Shown here piece by piece: positions 10,009 through 21,069 of a DNA stretch of 64,000 nt. Source of the stretch: Orobanche coerulescens. Its lineage: Eukaryota; Streptophyta; Magnoliopsida; Lamiales; Orobanchaceae. The notes beneath the pieces are model-generated. The model searched no databases. It was not told the origin of the DNA and saw only the letters and a program-made list of their open reading frames with translations. The stretch's first letter is position 1, and every line of letters starts with the position of its first letter. A program made the translations under genes and the position numbers. Where the stretch lies: positions 124,001 through 188,000 of the forward strand of contig JAWKAU010000039.1 of assembly GCA_033398695.1 (NCBI GenBank). Direction: 5' to 3'.

Positions 10009-10060
10009 TACTTGCACTAGCAAAATTCCGGTTGCTAACCCCGAGTTTCGGGGTGGGTGC
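10009..10060 (+). promoter_or_regulatory. Conserved U5 hairpin of L2
   Basis: CTTGCACTAGCAAAA is followed by TTGCTAACCCCGAGTTTCGG with GGTGGG after it; the CCCCGA...TCGGGG stem is at 10039-10053. The same block, with different loop sequence, is in C (19173-19215 and about 30975-31020), F (34036-34049) and J (61614-61650), so the stem is kept while the bases change. Confidence 0.65.
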
Positions 10061-10465
10061 CTGTTATGCGCTCGAGTTTTGGCGGCTCAGAGCGATCCAC
10101 AGGATTGGCTGGGAAGGAGATGGAGGACAATGATACTAATCACACCAGAGTTAGAGTCTTTTCTTTTGTTTCATTTTGGTCGGTATTACTCTGTCGTTCG
10201 AGTATTCACCCTTGCATGGGTGTAGTTTTAATTTATTAAATTGAGTTGTCGTTCTTTTCTGTGTTCAAGTTTATTTTTATCATTGAGATGTAAAGTTCAT
10301 TTGTTTCTGAATTGTTTAATGACCTTGTCGGTCTGCGTTGTATTTAGATTGACCCCGGTCGGTCAATCATTTTGTAGTCTAGTAGAGTTTAGCCTTGTAG
10401 ATCCTTGTTAGAAGGGCCTACGGCGTGTAACATTTCCGGATGTATTCTGGGGGTGTTACACAATC

Positions 10466-11744
10466 CTTCCGAAGATACTTTATGCCCCAGCACTACTCCC
10501 TCTTGCACCATGAAGTGACATTTCTCCCAATTTAGAACAAGGTTCGTCTCCTCACACCGGGCAAGTACCAAAGATAAATTTTTCAAGCAATGGTCGAAGG
10601 ATGAACCAAAAACTGAAAAATCATCCATAAAGACCTCCATTATGTTCTCGACTAATCCGTGAAAGATGGCCATCATGCACCTTTGAAAAGTTGCGGGTGC
10701 GTTGCACAAGCCAAACGGCATCCTCCGGTAAGCGAATACCCCATAAGGGCACGTGAAAGCGGTCTTGTGTTGGTCTTCCGGAGCGATAGCAATTTGATTG
10801 TACCCCGAATACCCGTCCAAAAAGCAATAATACTCGTATCCGGCCAAACGATCTAGCATTTGATCAAATGGAAGTGGAAAATGATCCTTCCTAGTCGCCG
10901 CATTAAGTAGCCGGTAGTCGATACAAACTCTCCATCCCGTGACTAGCCTTGTCGCAATTAATTCATCTTTCTTGTCCTTGATCACGGTCATACCCCCTTT
11001 CTTAGAGACGACTTGAGTAGGACTCACCCACTCACTATCGGAAATCGCATATATCATCCCGGCATCTAACAATTTGAGCACCTCTTTTCTCACAACCTCT
11101 TGCATTGCTGGATTTAATCTTCGTTGCGGTTGCACCCTCGGCTTATGATCGTCTTCTAGCAAAATCCGGTGCAAACAAATAGAAGGGCTTATTCCCTTAA
11201 TGTCCGAAATCGTCCATCCAATCGCCCCTTTGTGTTTTCGCAGCACCCGTAATAGCTTCTCCAAGTTAGTAGGTCCGAGAGAAGAAGAAACTATCACGGG
11301 ATAGGACTCGTTCTCGCCCAAGAAGCAATATTGTAAGTGATCCGGCAACGGCTTAAGTTCTAACTTCGGCACCTCGATCGATCGGTCCTCATCGACAACT
11401 CCCCCTTGAACGGGTTTGTTGACATCAAGATAGCATACGTCCCTCTCATTAGATCGAAACTCGTTCGCCTCCAACATTCGAACATACTCTGGCAATTCCT
11501 CGTAAATTTCTTCAACATCGGAATGTGAGTAAATGGATTGTGAAATGCAATGCTCCAACAAGTCGGTCGGGGGCGGCATAATAGACTCAATTGCATAACA
11601 TTCCTCGGGTGCATCCTCGGGCTTCTTCATCGCGTCATAGATGAAAATTTTCAGATTTTGATCATTAACCCGGAAGGTAAGATCACCCTCTTGGACGTCG
11701 ATAAGTGCTCTCCCCGTCGCTAGAAACGGTCTCCCAAAGATCAA
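10466..11744 (-). pseudogene. Reverse transcriptase part of element I pol, split by L2
   Basis: The open frame covers the protease-RT linker and the full RT fingers and palm: VRKEVLKLLDAGMIY, the CIDYRLLN motif, HFPLPFDQMLDRL, CPYGVFAYRRMPFGLCNAPATF, and the catalytic FMDDFSVFG, which replaces the usual Y/FxDD box with FMDD. It ends at VLGHKVSSEGL where L2 enters; the next residues of the protein continue at 7208. RT makes DNA from the element RNA in the virus-like particle. All conserved RT blocks are intact. The upstream join to protease is broken by a stop at 11760-11762. Confidence 0.93.
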
Positions 11745-11759
11745 TGGTTGATTCTCGTC

Positions 11760-12344
11760 CTAGGGAATATCAAGAACTACGAAATCGGCCGGGAAGATTA
11801 AGTGTTGGACTCTAACGAACACATCCTCCACAACTCCCCTCGGATAAGAGATCGACCGGTCCGCCATGAGTAGAGAAATGGTAGTCGGCTTCATCTCCCC
11901 AATCTTCAACCTCTTAAAGATGGATAGAGGCATAAGATTGATGCTTGCCCCGAGATCACACAACACATTACGGAACGTTTGGTCGCCAATCATGCATGTA
12001 AAAGTAAAACGTCCCGGATCCTTCTGCTTGAGCGGAAGCTTGTTTTGAATGATAGCGCTACACTCCTCTGTCAAATTTATTGTTTCAAACTTCGCCAACT
12101 TCCTCTTGCTTGCCACAGCATCTTTCAAGAATTTAACGTACCCCGGCATGTCTCTCAAAGCGTCTAGAAGTGGAATGTTGATATTCACCTTTTGAAACAT
12201 GTCGATAAATCGTTGAAGCTTTTCATCATGTCTCGACTTGGCCAATCGCTGTGGAAATGGAGCTTTTACCTCAAAATCCTTCACATTTGAACCTACAGGA
12301 GCCTTTCGATCGATAGGGGGGTCGATAGGCTCAACTGCTGGCAT
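11760..12344 (-). pseudogene. Gag-protease junction and aspartic protease of element I
   Basis: This 194-residue frame carries a linker (PFPQRLAKSRHDEKLQRF), a helical region, and the retropepsin core CDLGASINLMPLSIF, in which the usual D-S/T-G is D-L-G, the form seen in Athila/Tat proteases. It stops at TAG 11760-11762, just before a flap-distal ILGRPFLATG-like block that resumes in the RT frame. It overlaps the end of the gag frame by about 50 bp in a different phase, so a frameshift separates gag from protease here. Whether that shift is a natural recoding site or damage cannot be told from one copy. Confidence 0.85.
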
Positions 12345-13883
12345 TCTGTCTGGGTATCGGGTGGGCCTATCGGCCGATGGGCCTGCTGTGTTTCATCTTC
12401 CTTCTCGTTCTCGGCTCCCATTTCTAGTACATCCTCGTTTCCAGATTCCTCAACTTCAGCCCCATGATTACTGTACCTCGTCCCACTCCGAAGCTCGATT
12501 GCGTTGCATTGTTGCGTCTTCGGGTTGGTCTCGGTGCTGCTCGGAAAATGGCCCGGCTTATGAAATCCGGCTTGGGCGTTCGCCATTTGACTCATTTGGG
12601 TCTCCACCATCGACATCTGCTTTGTCAAGGCTATCACTGAGTTTCCAATAGATGTCACACTATGCTCGAGAGCCCCGAACCTCTTGTCTGCTTTATAAAT
12701 AAAATCTTTTTGACTCACCTCCAACCGTTCCAACATCTCTTCCATCGGTGTCTTAGCAATCGGCTCTTGAATAACCCCGTTTTTCACGTTAAATCCCGGT
12801 GGTGGCTGAAGAGCATTGTTCGGGTTGGCATAGGAGAAATTAGGGTGATTTCGATTGTTCGGATAATAGTTTCCCCTATTTCCCCCTTGCCGGAAGTTTC
12901 CTCCTTGCACGTAATTCACATCCTCCTCAATTGCAATAGGCTCGTTTAGCTCTTCAAAAACTGCATTGACTCCCAAAGTCTTCTTTTTTAGCATCTCAAG
13001 CTCTTTTTGTTGTCTTTCAAATTTTGCCTTCAAATCACCGTAGGCGTCCTCGTCACCGGATGGGACCTTTCTTCTCGTCATCTTCCTATCGGTCACCTCC
13101 TCGTAATCATTGTTGACCGCTAGCTCGATGAGATTCTTGGCCTCTTCATAATCGTTAGCAAGAAATCCCCCTTTCGATGAATAGTCCAACTCTCTTCTAG
13201 CCTTCCTCGTCAAACCCCGATAAAACCGAATGTAGATTTCCTCCTTGTCAATTCCATGCTGTGGGGATTTGCGAAGTAGCTTCTTAAATCGGATCCATGC
13301 CTCGTATAAGTATTCATCCTCATATTGCTCGAATTGCAAGATATCGTTGATTTGTTTTTGCACCTTCGAGGGAGGATAGAACATCTAAGAACAACCGAGT
13401 CATCTCTCTCCAAGTACTAATTTCCTTCCGATCTAGGCTCTTGTACCAATCTAGCGCATCGTCTTCTAAGGAGAACCGGAATAGGCGGAGCTTAATGACA
13501 TCCGGAGGCACTCCGTTTTGCTTGATGGTGGCACATATGTCCAAAAACGACTCAAGATGAGCGTTTGGATCTTCATTAACTCCTCCTCCGTATGTTTGAG
13601 ACTTCACCGTAGCGATGAGGGACGGCTTAAGCTAGAAGTTGTTGGCATCAATCTTCCCCCAACCTCCTTCTTGATAATCGTCCAGCTTAGGTCGAAAGCG
13701 GGCATTCAAAGGGATCTTCTCGGGACGAGCGAGTTCTCGTGGTGGGTCAACAATGCCGACCATGGTATCAACGAAAGGTATAGAAATAGTCTCGGTTCTC
13801 GCTTCTTGCTTCTTCCTCCTCAAAGACTTCTCGATTTCCGGATCCAAAGGAAATAAGTCCTTTCCTTGGGATCTTGTGATCAT
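12293..13883 (-). pseudogene. Gag of element I
   Basis: The likely start is the methionine of MITRSQGKDLFPLDPE at 13883, 126 bp after the primer site. The protein shows the plant retrotransposon gag domain (DPNAHLESFLDICATIK, DDALDWYKSL, MFYPPSKVQKQIND, ESLYEAW-like LYEAWIRFKKLLRKSPQHG), a coiled-coil segment and a low-complexity NYYPNNRNHPNF region. No CCHC knuckle was seen. An in-frame TAG at 13632-13634 and a frameshift near 13384 break it. The 3' part (12300-12380) contains copies of the CCTATCGG/CCGATAGG motif, read as RPIG in protein, which match the palindromes in the LTR and in the internal module. Confidence 0.85.
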
Positions 13884-14008
13884 GCACCGCCTACAAGGAA
13901 GAGAAAACAAGATGTGAGGAAACGAGATCGAATATTAATAATAATAGTAAACAACCTAAAGTAACAATCTCTTCTTTTTCGAATTATCCCCTTAAGTTTT
14001 CTATCAAT

Positions 14009-14026
14009 TCCCCGGCAACGGCGCCA
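14009..14026 (-). promoter_or_regulatory. Primer binding site for tRNA-Asp, element I
   Basis: Minus strand TGGCGCCGTTGCCGGGGA is an 18-nt complement to the 3' end of plant tRNA-Asp(GUC). It lies 5 bp from the 5' LTR, as in Athila/Tat elements. Element B has the identical site. Confidence 0.92.
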
Positions 14027-15030
14027 AAAATTGATCGCTAGGAATTCGCGTAGTATGGTTTTTAAATCCGATCAATTTTAAAATTTGTAAAACCTCGAAG
14101 TATTTCCAAGGTGTCGAACCCAAGGGAATTGATATGTCGAAAATAAAGGAAGTAACTCTACTCAAAATTTGACTGCTATTTAGGAATCCGAAAATTTGGT
14201 TTGTTTCTAATTATCTAACTTTAAAAATCGAAATATAAAAATTAAATAAGAGATGAATTATCTAAATCAAGCAAATAAAGCAAATTAGCAAGATAAAATC
14301 ACAAGTGAAAGCTAATTGATCCTAGGGTAGTATCATCTAATTGAGTTCACACAATCCATTCACTTGATTCCTTTTCCCCAAATTTTAATTCAATCCTAGA
14401 AATAATCACTCAGCCGATCTAGAATTCCGATCAAGGCAACCTAGAAAGATAGTTAATTTAAACCCTTTTCCCGCTTGTGGCTCAAAGAATTTAAATCACT
14501 TAAAAAGCGCCAACTTATTTATCTATGATTTATCTTACTCCACTTAGGTCTTAAGATTAAATCATATTGTGCATCAAGTATTTCCACTAATCAATTACTC
14601 CTTCCGGGCAAAATCAATTAGCTAACATGCATCGATTAAGGGCCCTTTAATCTAGCATGAGATTTAACACATCTTGATCACAAGCCTAGGATGAAACGTA
14701 AAAAGGTAATCAAAGGAACATCATGTGAACATCAATTAAAATTACTAACCCTAGAATCAATCAATGAATTTAGCCAGACATAATTGAAATTAAACAAGAA
14801 ATAGATGGAGAATGCATATTATTAATATGAAAAGAGAGATTACAACCCGTCCAGATGAACTCTGAGTCTTCAATCTCCGAAAAACAATAATAGTTGCTGC
14901 CTCCAAAAAGTTCTTGCATCAAAGGAATAAATCTTGCTAAAAAAAATGTAAAAATCTGCTAGAGATGATAAAAGATGAAAAAGAATGATAAAGAGTGATG
15001 GATCATAATAAACTAGGGCTAGGGGGAGGT

Positions 15031-15038
15031 CTATATAG
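15031..15038 (-). promoter_or_regulatory. TATA box in the LTR of element I
   Basis: CTATATAG (symmetrical) lies about 100 bp downstream, in element sense, of the palindrome group at 15136-15250. Confidence 0.6.
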
Positions 15039-15135
15039 CCTATGGGAGGTAAAATCCCGATTGGAACTAATCTAGGAAACAAAATCTATCCAAAAGAGTC
15101 ACAATCCGTCAAAACACGAGAGCTCACAGCGACCT

Positions 15136-15250
15136 TATCGGCCCGGCCTATCGGTAGATAGCTTGCCCGATAGTTGGTTCGTGGTCGAATTCACTTGATA
15201 GGGCGGACACCTTTCGACGCACCTATCGGCCGATAGCCGCCCGATAGGTT
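15136..15250 (-). repeat. TATCGGCCGATA motif group in U3 of element I
   Basis: A perfect TATCGGCCGATA lies at 15224-15235. TATCGGCCCGG, CCTATCGGTAGATAG, CCCGATAG and CCCGATAGG half-sites occur at about 15136, 15148, 15166 and 15238. The same palindrome recurs at 4669, 4929 and, with one change, 12367-12380. Confidence 0.8.
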
Positions 15251-15484
15251 CGTCTGTCTCTTGCAAAAATCCGTTTCTTCCGTCCGTTTGACTCGACTCT
15301 CGGTCCTTTGTCTCGTTTTGGGTCCTTTTGGCTCTAAAAACCTGCAAACACACTAAAACCAACCCAAACGCGTAATAAGGCTCGACTAATCATAAATAAG
15401 CCAAATACGAGCACATTAATCACGAAACGAGATAAAAACCTAGTATAAAATCCTAGAAAAATGTGGTAAAATTACCACTTATCA

Positions 15485-16465
15485 AGCAGCCACATTATAA
15501 TCAACTTTCAATAGTTTTGGTTTAATGCCCGACTTTCTCATAAATGCATATGATGCAAATGAATGTGCGAATCCTGGGTCTATCAATGTAAGTGCATGAA
15601 TTCCTGAGATCGGAATGGTACCTGAGACTACATAAGCATCTGCATCAGCTTGTTCTCGTGTCATTGTATACACCCTTCATTGAACTTTACTCTCTGGGTT
15701 TGGGCAATTTCTCGCCATATGTCCAGGATTCTTGCACCTGAAATAATTTTTGGACCCCACAAAACACTCTCTAAAGTGATTTTTCCCACATTTAGTATAC
15801 TTAGGCTTCTCAGTTGTATTCGGAGCATGTCTCGCTATAGTATGCTTTTGATTGACTTCGCCTGGTTTTTGCTCCGATTTCTTCCAATGTGCTGAATTTT
15901 TTGAAGCAAATGCTTGCCTCTTCTGCTGATAAGACCTTTGTATCTCTTTTTCATCAGATTTCGCGAGCATCACTTTATCAACTATTTCTCTGAACTCGGT
16001 TAATGTAGACATTCTCATATCTCTTCTAGTTTCAGGTCGGAGGCCTCTTAGGGAATTACACATCTTCTCAATATTATCCCTAGCAATATAGGGAACATAC
16101 CTGCATCCTTCTTCAAATTTCCGGATATGTTCACAAACAGATATATCCCCTTGCTTCAGCTCCAAAAACTCTTTGACCTTGAGTGGTCGTGCATCCCTGG
16201 TGAAGTATTTATCATAGAAAATTACTGTAAACCTCTCCCATGTCATCTCTTCCATGTCGACTTCAAGTTTGGCTCTTTCCCACCAAGTTCTGGCATCTTT
16301 CTTGAGTTGAAAGACCGCATAACGTATCTTTTCAGTATCATGAATGTGCAAGTAATCAAATATAGCATCAAGTGATTTGACCCGTTCCTCTGCAACCATA
16401 GGATCCGATGCACCATGAAAATTGGGAGGTTCTGTTTTCCTAAATTCTCATAGCTGGTCCATTAA
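15485..16465 (-). pseudogene. Gypsy gag and protease fragment, element G1
   Basis: This is a gypsy gag on the minus strand, truncated at both ends. It carries [39 protein letters not shown], a basic linker, and two worn zinc knuckles ([22 protein letters not shown], which has lost a cysteine). A short frame follows with the retropepsin motif TLIDPGFAHSF, where LIDPG replaces the usual D-S/T-G, as in many chromovirus proteases. Gag and protease are in different frames around 15675. The left cut is the LTR of element I, the right cut the LTR of copia E. A second member of the same family (G2) begins at 35641. Gag packages the RNA; protease would mature the polyprotein. Confidence 0.85.
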
Positions 16466-18045
16466 TGCTGGGTTTTACGTGTATCTCATACAAGAGATTT
16501 GAGAAAAAACCCAACAGAAAAATTATCGAAAAACCTAGATGAGGATCTTCATGCAGTAATTCAATTGATTTAATTAAGAGTTCATTGAATTACCTTAATT
16601 TGAAGAACAAATCTAAATCCAGACCAGAAGCTGATGAAAATCGTCTTCCTCTTCCGGTGATCCACTCACGAACAATTGGTACTAGCCACATTGCTTAGAT
16701 CCTTAGGAATAATATTGATAAACAGTACAACAGATAATTTCTTGCTATAAGGATGGTACTGTTGATCAAAATCAATAAAGGAAAGAAGACAGGATGACCG
16801 AACCGAAACTTCTTGGATAAGAAAATTTGGCCGAACTGTTTGAAGGGGAAAGGGGTCGATTTTTTCTTCCTTTTCTTATGACAACTCATTGACCAAGACC
16901 TTTTATTAATACTAAGTAAACCCTAGAGTTAAAACTCTAGTATTTACTTAGTTACCCCTAAACTTATTAAATAATACAATATATATAATATCTTATATTA
17001 TATATACTACTTATTATTTAATCCTCTAATAAATATAATATCCAATATTATATTTACGATCCCAGTTGATATAATTAAATATATAATATAATATGTAATA
17101 TCATATATTATACACTACTCACTATTTAATTTCTTTAATAAATATAATATCCAATGTCATATCTATTAATTATTCTTGCTTGTCTTTAATTGTCGTATGT
17201 ATGACCCAAAAATTATATTGGCAATCATTTAGTACCTCATTAAATAATAAATCATAAGCGGTCTCTAGCAAGACATTATGACTACCCAAATATTATAAGT
17301 TTATAGTTCATTAAACCATAACGTGTCAAATCCCTTTGTCGCGTGATATCATATTTGAACTAAGGCATGGAAACTTTCATACTTATTATGTTCAAATGCT
17401 TTCTCGATCTTAAGTAGACTGATTGAATCAAATGACTCTTCATTTAAGCATGGCCATGCATTTCCTTCAGTCCTACTTATCGAGGGGCCCAACATATATC
17501 TCTCTCCCTAAAGAGAGGGGCAAATTCCCATATTGATTATTCATTGCCCTCTACATGACTCCCACTAATCCTGATTGCTAACCTTTATGATCACCATGTC
17601 TCATAAGACGTTGGATTACGTCAAGGCATAGCAGTTATAGGGTTGGACTCTATGATAATCTCAGGTTCAATTATTTATTGACATACTGTTATATTGAGAT
17701 TCACTTATGATATTTTCATGCGGTGATCTCAATGCGAGTCTTTCCAGTTTTTTGTTCCCCAACCAATACCCATAAGTTTGATCCGTACCATACGCATAAT
17801 CATCCAATGATTAGCAATTAAACTTATACTATCATTTTAATCACTTGAGTCTCCACTCTACGTGATTGCACCAGGGACATGAATAATCTTATTATTCGTG
17901 AATAACTATTATTGGATTATTATAATATTAAAACATGCACACATTATAATAATCTACGAGAAATAGATGGTATCAAATAACTTCATTAAAATGTGACAAT
18001 TACAAATCTAGGCACATCGAATGTCCTAGGGCACTATTCCCAACA
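16466..18045 (-). mobile_element. 3' LTR of copia element E (1.58 kb)
   Basis: On the minus strand the LTR begins TGTTGGGAATAGTGCCC and ends ...CCAGCA. The polypurine tract AGTGCTGGGAGAT lies at 18046-18058. A diverged, truncated second copy is at 34666-35640 beside a tRNA-Met primer site. The interior is very AT-rich. No dyad array is present. Confidence 0.85.
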
Positions 18046-18056
18046 ATCTCCCAGCA

Positions 18057-18195
18057 CTAGGACCATTCATTCATGACTTTTAGTCCTATCGGTATAGCAT
18101 ACTCAACATGCTTTCTTTGTTAGAGAGTCTTGGTAAGTGGATCAGCAACATTCTCTTCTATTGTTACTTTGCGTATTATAATATCTCCTCGTCAT
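18057..18195 (-). pseudogene. Copia RNase H C-terminus, element E
   Basis: The minus strand encodes the end of a Ty1/copia pol: GDIIIRKVTIEENVADPLTK, then after an in-frame TAA the tail QRKHVEYAIPIGLKV, ending at TAG 18057-18059. VADPLTK is the diagnostic copia RNase H signature. Everything upstream (rest of pol and gag) is missing because LTR fragment F follows at about 18196, and E resumes only at its 5' leader at 34405. RNase H removes the RNA strand during reverse transcription. The copy is dead. Confidence 0.85.
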
Positions 18196-18810
18196 TTTTC
18201 ATTTCAGTTCTTATCCTCCGGCGACCTAGGCGACTCCAAGGGTGTGAAGGCGGGGATTTCGACTGAATATGCTCTGATATCAACTCCTTTCAACTCCTAA
18301 CATGGATTTAACTTTCTAACATCTTCCACCGTCCGAATCGAGGTGAGACTTTGTAGAACCCTAATTTCAGGAATTTTAGGGGTTTTGTTGGATTTCGTTT
18401 TTCTAATCGATTTAGCTTCGATTGATGGTAGATTATAGTTATATAATCGTGATTCCATGTTTTCCTCTAAGTTTTGTGGATTAATTCCGAGTTTTCCTTC
18501 GTTGATCGAGTATAACCTATTATGCCTCCCTAGTGTTTGGTACATTGTTCCTAAGGGTAGAACTTAGGATGATTCTTGGTTTTCTAGTGAATTTGTAGTT
18601 GATTGAGTCTTGATATTTGTTAGGAATGGAATTTGGAGAAAGTTCGGACCGAAGCCTTTTTTGTTCATCGTTTCCTTCGCACTTTAGAAATCAAGGCAAG
18701 TACATTATTGCGATGATTTATGGCCTGCATTTCTGTGACGAAAATGTGATTTTGTGTGATGTGAGATGTCCACTCGGGGAAGGTTCGATGGGCCCTCCGG
18801 GGACCGGCAC
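18196..18810 (+). mobile_element. LTR fragment F, left part
   Basis: This is a plus-oriented gypsy LTR lacking its start, continuing at 33797-34404 after the insertion of element C. It contains leader-like sequence with a splice-donor-like GAATCGAGGTGAGA and a G-rich stretch near 18770-18810. The array and TATA region expected upstream are missing. The left junction with copia E is approximate. Confidence 0.6.
18806..18810. repeat. Probable target-site duplication of element C, left copy
   Basis: GGCAC here against GGTAC at 33797-33801, one mismatch. Confidence 0.7.
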
Positions 18811-19172
18811 TGTAACACCCCCAATCCGCTCAGGGATATTACACGCCGTAGACCCTCTCCTCGAGGATCTACCAGGCTGATAACTAAAATCAAACATCTA
18901 AACATCGCCTTTAAGGCTAAAATGACTCAGTAGACCGATTTGGTCTTTCAATAATAACATACAACTCAATTCCAAACACATACCCACGCAGGGGTCAAAA
19001 TACAATAAACTCCCATACAACGGGGAAAAGATACTGCAGCGGAAAAGAAAATACAACTAGATCAATACGACATCAACGGATCCTCGTGTGATTAGTATCG
19101 TTCATCTTTCATCATCCTTCGTGCCGACCCTGTGCTATGCTCCAAAACCTGAATGCAAAAATAGACATCCAC

Positions 19173-19215
19173 CCCCCGAATACTCGGGGGTTAGCAAAAC
19201 TCCACTGTTTTGCTA
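19173..19215 (-). promoter_or_regulatory. U5 double hairpin in the 3' LTR of C
   Basis: CCCCCGAATACTCGGGGG (19173-19191) is followed by GCAAAACTCCACTGTTTTGC (19194-19213); both are stem-loops. The same pair is in the 5' LTR near 30975-31016. The first matches the GCTAACCCC hairpin in L2, F and J. Confidence 0.7.
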
Positions 19216-21051
19216 GTGCAAGAACAAAGTGCAAATACGAGCCATAAAATTCACATTCCACGAATAAAAATAACCAGGAATCCTCAAAGATTCAAATACA
19301 ACAGGATGAACACTTCCCGAGGCAAGAGTTTGAGTAAAGACTTCCCAAAATTTCAAGATCAAAATATCGATGGAAACAATTTGTAAAATGATTTGAAATA
19401 CCATCGGGAGTTTTAATAGAAAACAATTTAGGATTATCAAATCCTACTTTTCAAAATCCAAAAGACGAAAGGGGTCATCGCCCCAAAGGTTTACTTTTCG
19501 AAAAATGACCTTTACCAAACCGTTGGGATTTTAGCCCCAAATCCATAAAATGACTTTTACAAAACCATTGGGATTTTAGCCCCAAATCTCATCAACTCAC
19601 AGTACACAAGAATGACCACAAGGTTCGCCTCCCAACATCAAAATCCACAAATAAAGGATTTAACACAAACAACAAAATACTCTAGTGCCATCCTAGCCAA
19701 GTAGGCCAAACGAACAACTTACCTCTTACACACTTAGTCAATGCATGCACTCATGAAAACCGTTCGAAAGCACTCATTTCCGGAAATGCCATAATCAAAT
19801 CACATTTTCAAAATGCACCACAATTAACCGTCGATCCACGTCTCTGTGGACCCCTACCGAGACCCCGTCGGATCTAACCCGTAGTGGTTAAAAGCAAGCT
19901 CGTCGATCCACGTCTCTTGTGGACCCCTACCGAAACCCCGTCGGATCTAACCCGTAGTGAGCATACACACACACACGTTACTCATGCAATACTAACATGC
20001 TAAGAATGTAAGTTCATTAAGAATACTCACTAGAGATGGCCATTAACTCGACACCATTATCAAACTCTTCAAAAACACCACAACAATGATTAAATACGGA
20101 ATACACGATCCCATAACTTTAAACACAGGAGTATCATCATCAAAGACTTCAACGTTCAAAATAATCAAATCATAATGAATTCCCAAAACACAACGTTCAC
20201 AAAACACACACGCATTTTGAAAGAGAGCCTTTAACGAGTCTTTTGAAACTTCATTTCAAATAACCAAACAAACACATCAAGACGACCACCGATCATCATA
20301 TCCATAAAATGAGAAAAGTATGGGCAAGATACTTGCCTCGAATAACCACAACGCGGAGAGTCGGCCGAAGTAGGTTGGCACGAACCGACTACGAACTCGC
20401 CGACTCCACCGAACGACAATCCACAACAATGAACTACGAACGAAAACAATAACAACGAAAATGAATTCCAAAGTATGACCCAAAGCCGCTGAATTCAAAG
20501 AACAAATGACGAAAGTTCAAGGATTTTCCCCAAAACGGCCAAGAACACGATTCGTCCCGTCAAAACCCGAAAACGGAATTCCAAGTTGAAATATGGAAAT
20601 ACAATCCATAGAATATGTTTAACAACATCATTTAACCATAATCGATCCATCGAAAACGGATGAAAAACGAAACCGAGGACAATTCCCCTAAAAAGTCAAT
20701 TCGAAGGAAATCAAGAAATATACTTCGATTCGACGAAGAACAATGGATTAAATGATGTTAAACACAAGAATACTACCAAGATTAATCATACCCATCATGA
20801 ATTAATCAACAACACGGAACGAATCGGACAAAAATGCAAAACCCCCCAAATTCACGAAATTAGGGTTCTAAGGTAAGATTACCTTGATTCGCTGGATCAA
20901 AGGATGATAACGGATGATTGATTGATGTTATGAACTCAAGAATTTCGTGGATTTGATGTTAAACAACATGGCTTCGTCCTCTATGAATCGCCAGTCGCGG
21001 ACGGAGAAGGAAGGAAGTGAAAAATGAATGAAAACGCGACTGCTCGGTCAC

Positions 21052-21058
21052 ATTTATA
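21052..21058 (-). promoter_or_regulatory. TATA box, 3' LTR of C
   Basis: Minus strand TATAAAT, 11 bp from the nearest dyad unit (21070-21081). The same arrangement holds at 32865-32871 in the 5' LTR. Confidence 0.7.
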
Positions 21059-21069
21059 CTGGGCCGGAC

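Larger units (their letters stand above)
7214..10460 (+). mobile_element. Solo LTR L2 of a chromovirus-like family (3247 bp)
   Basis: It begins TGTAATACCC and ends GGGGTGTTACA with a perfect 5-bp duplication CAATC on both sides and no internal coding region, so it is a solo LTR left by LTR-LTR recombination. It holds a dyad array and TATA box (7365-7680), a second dyad cluster (8346-8529), degenerate repeats around 9485-9720, and the U5 hairpin at 10039-10053. It interrupts the RT gene of I and is therefore younger. Confidence 0.95.
2963..15484 (-). mobile_element. Athila/Tat-type Ty3/gypsy element I (broken, 3' end missing)
   Basis: Read on the minus strand this is 5' LTR (14032-15484), tRNA-Asp primer site (14009-14026), gag, protease, RT, RNase H and integrase, a post-pol conserved motif, a palindrome-rich module, an extra ORF, and an internal polypurine-like tract. 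The 3' LTR is absent because element A begins at 2962. Solo LTR L2 interrupts RT at 7214-10460. Several stop codons and frameshifts break gag-pol, so the element is dead. Athila/Tat placement rests on the primer site, the gag style and the ORF after pol. Confidence 0.88.
14032..15484 (-). mobile_element. 5' LTR of element I (1.45 kb)
   Basis: On the minus strand it starts TGATAAGTGG and ends ...GCGATCA next to the primer site. U3 holds the TATCGGCCGATA motif group at 15136-15250 and a TATA box at 15031-15038. The right edge (15484) abuts the gag-protease of G1, so I inserted into G1. The second LTR lies beyond element A, outside the window. Confidence 0.88.
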
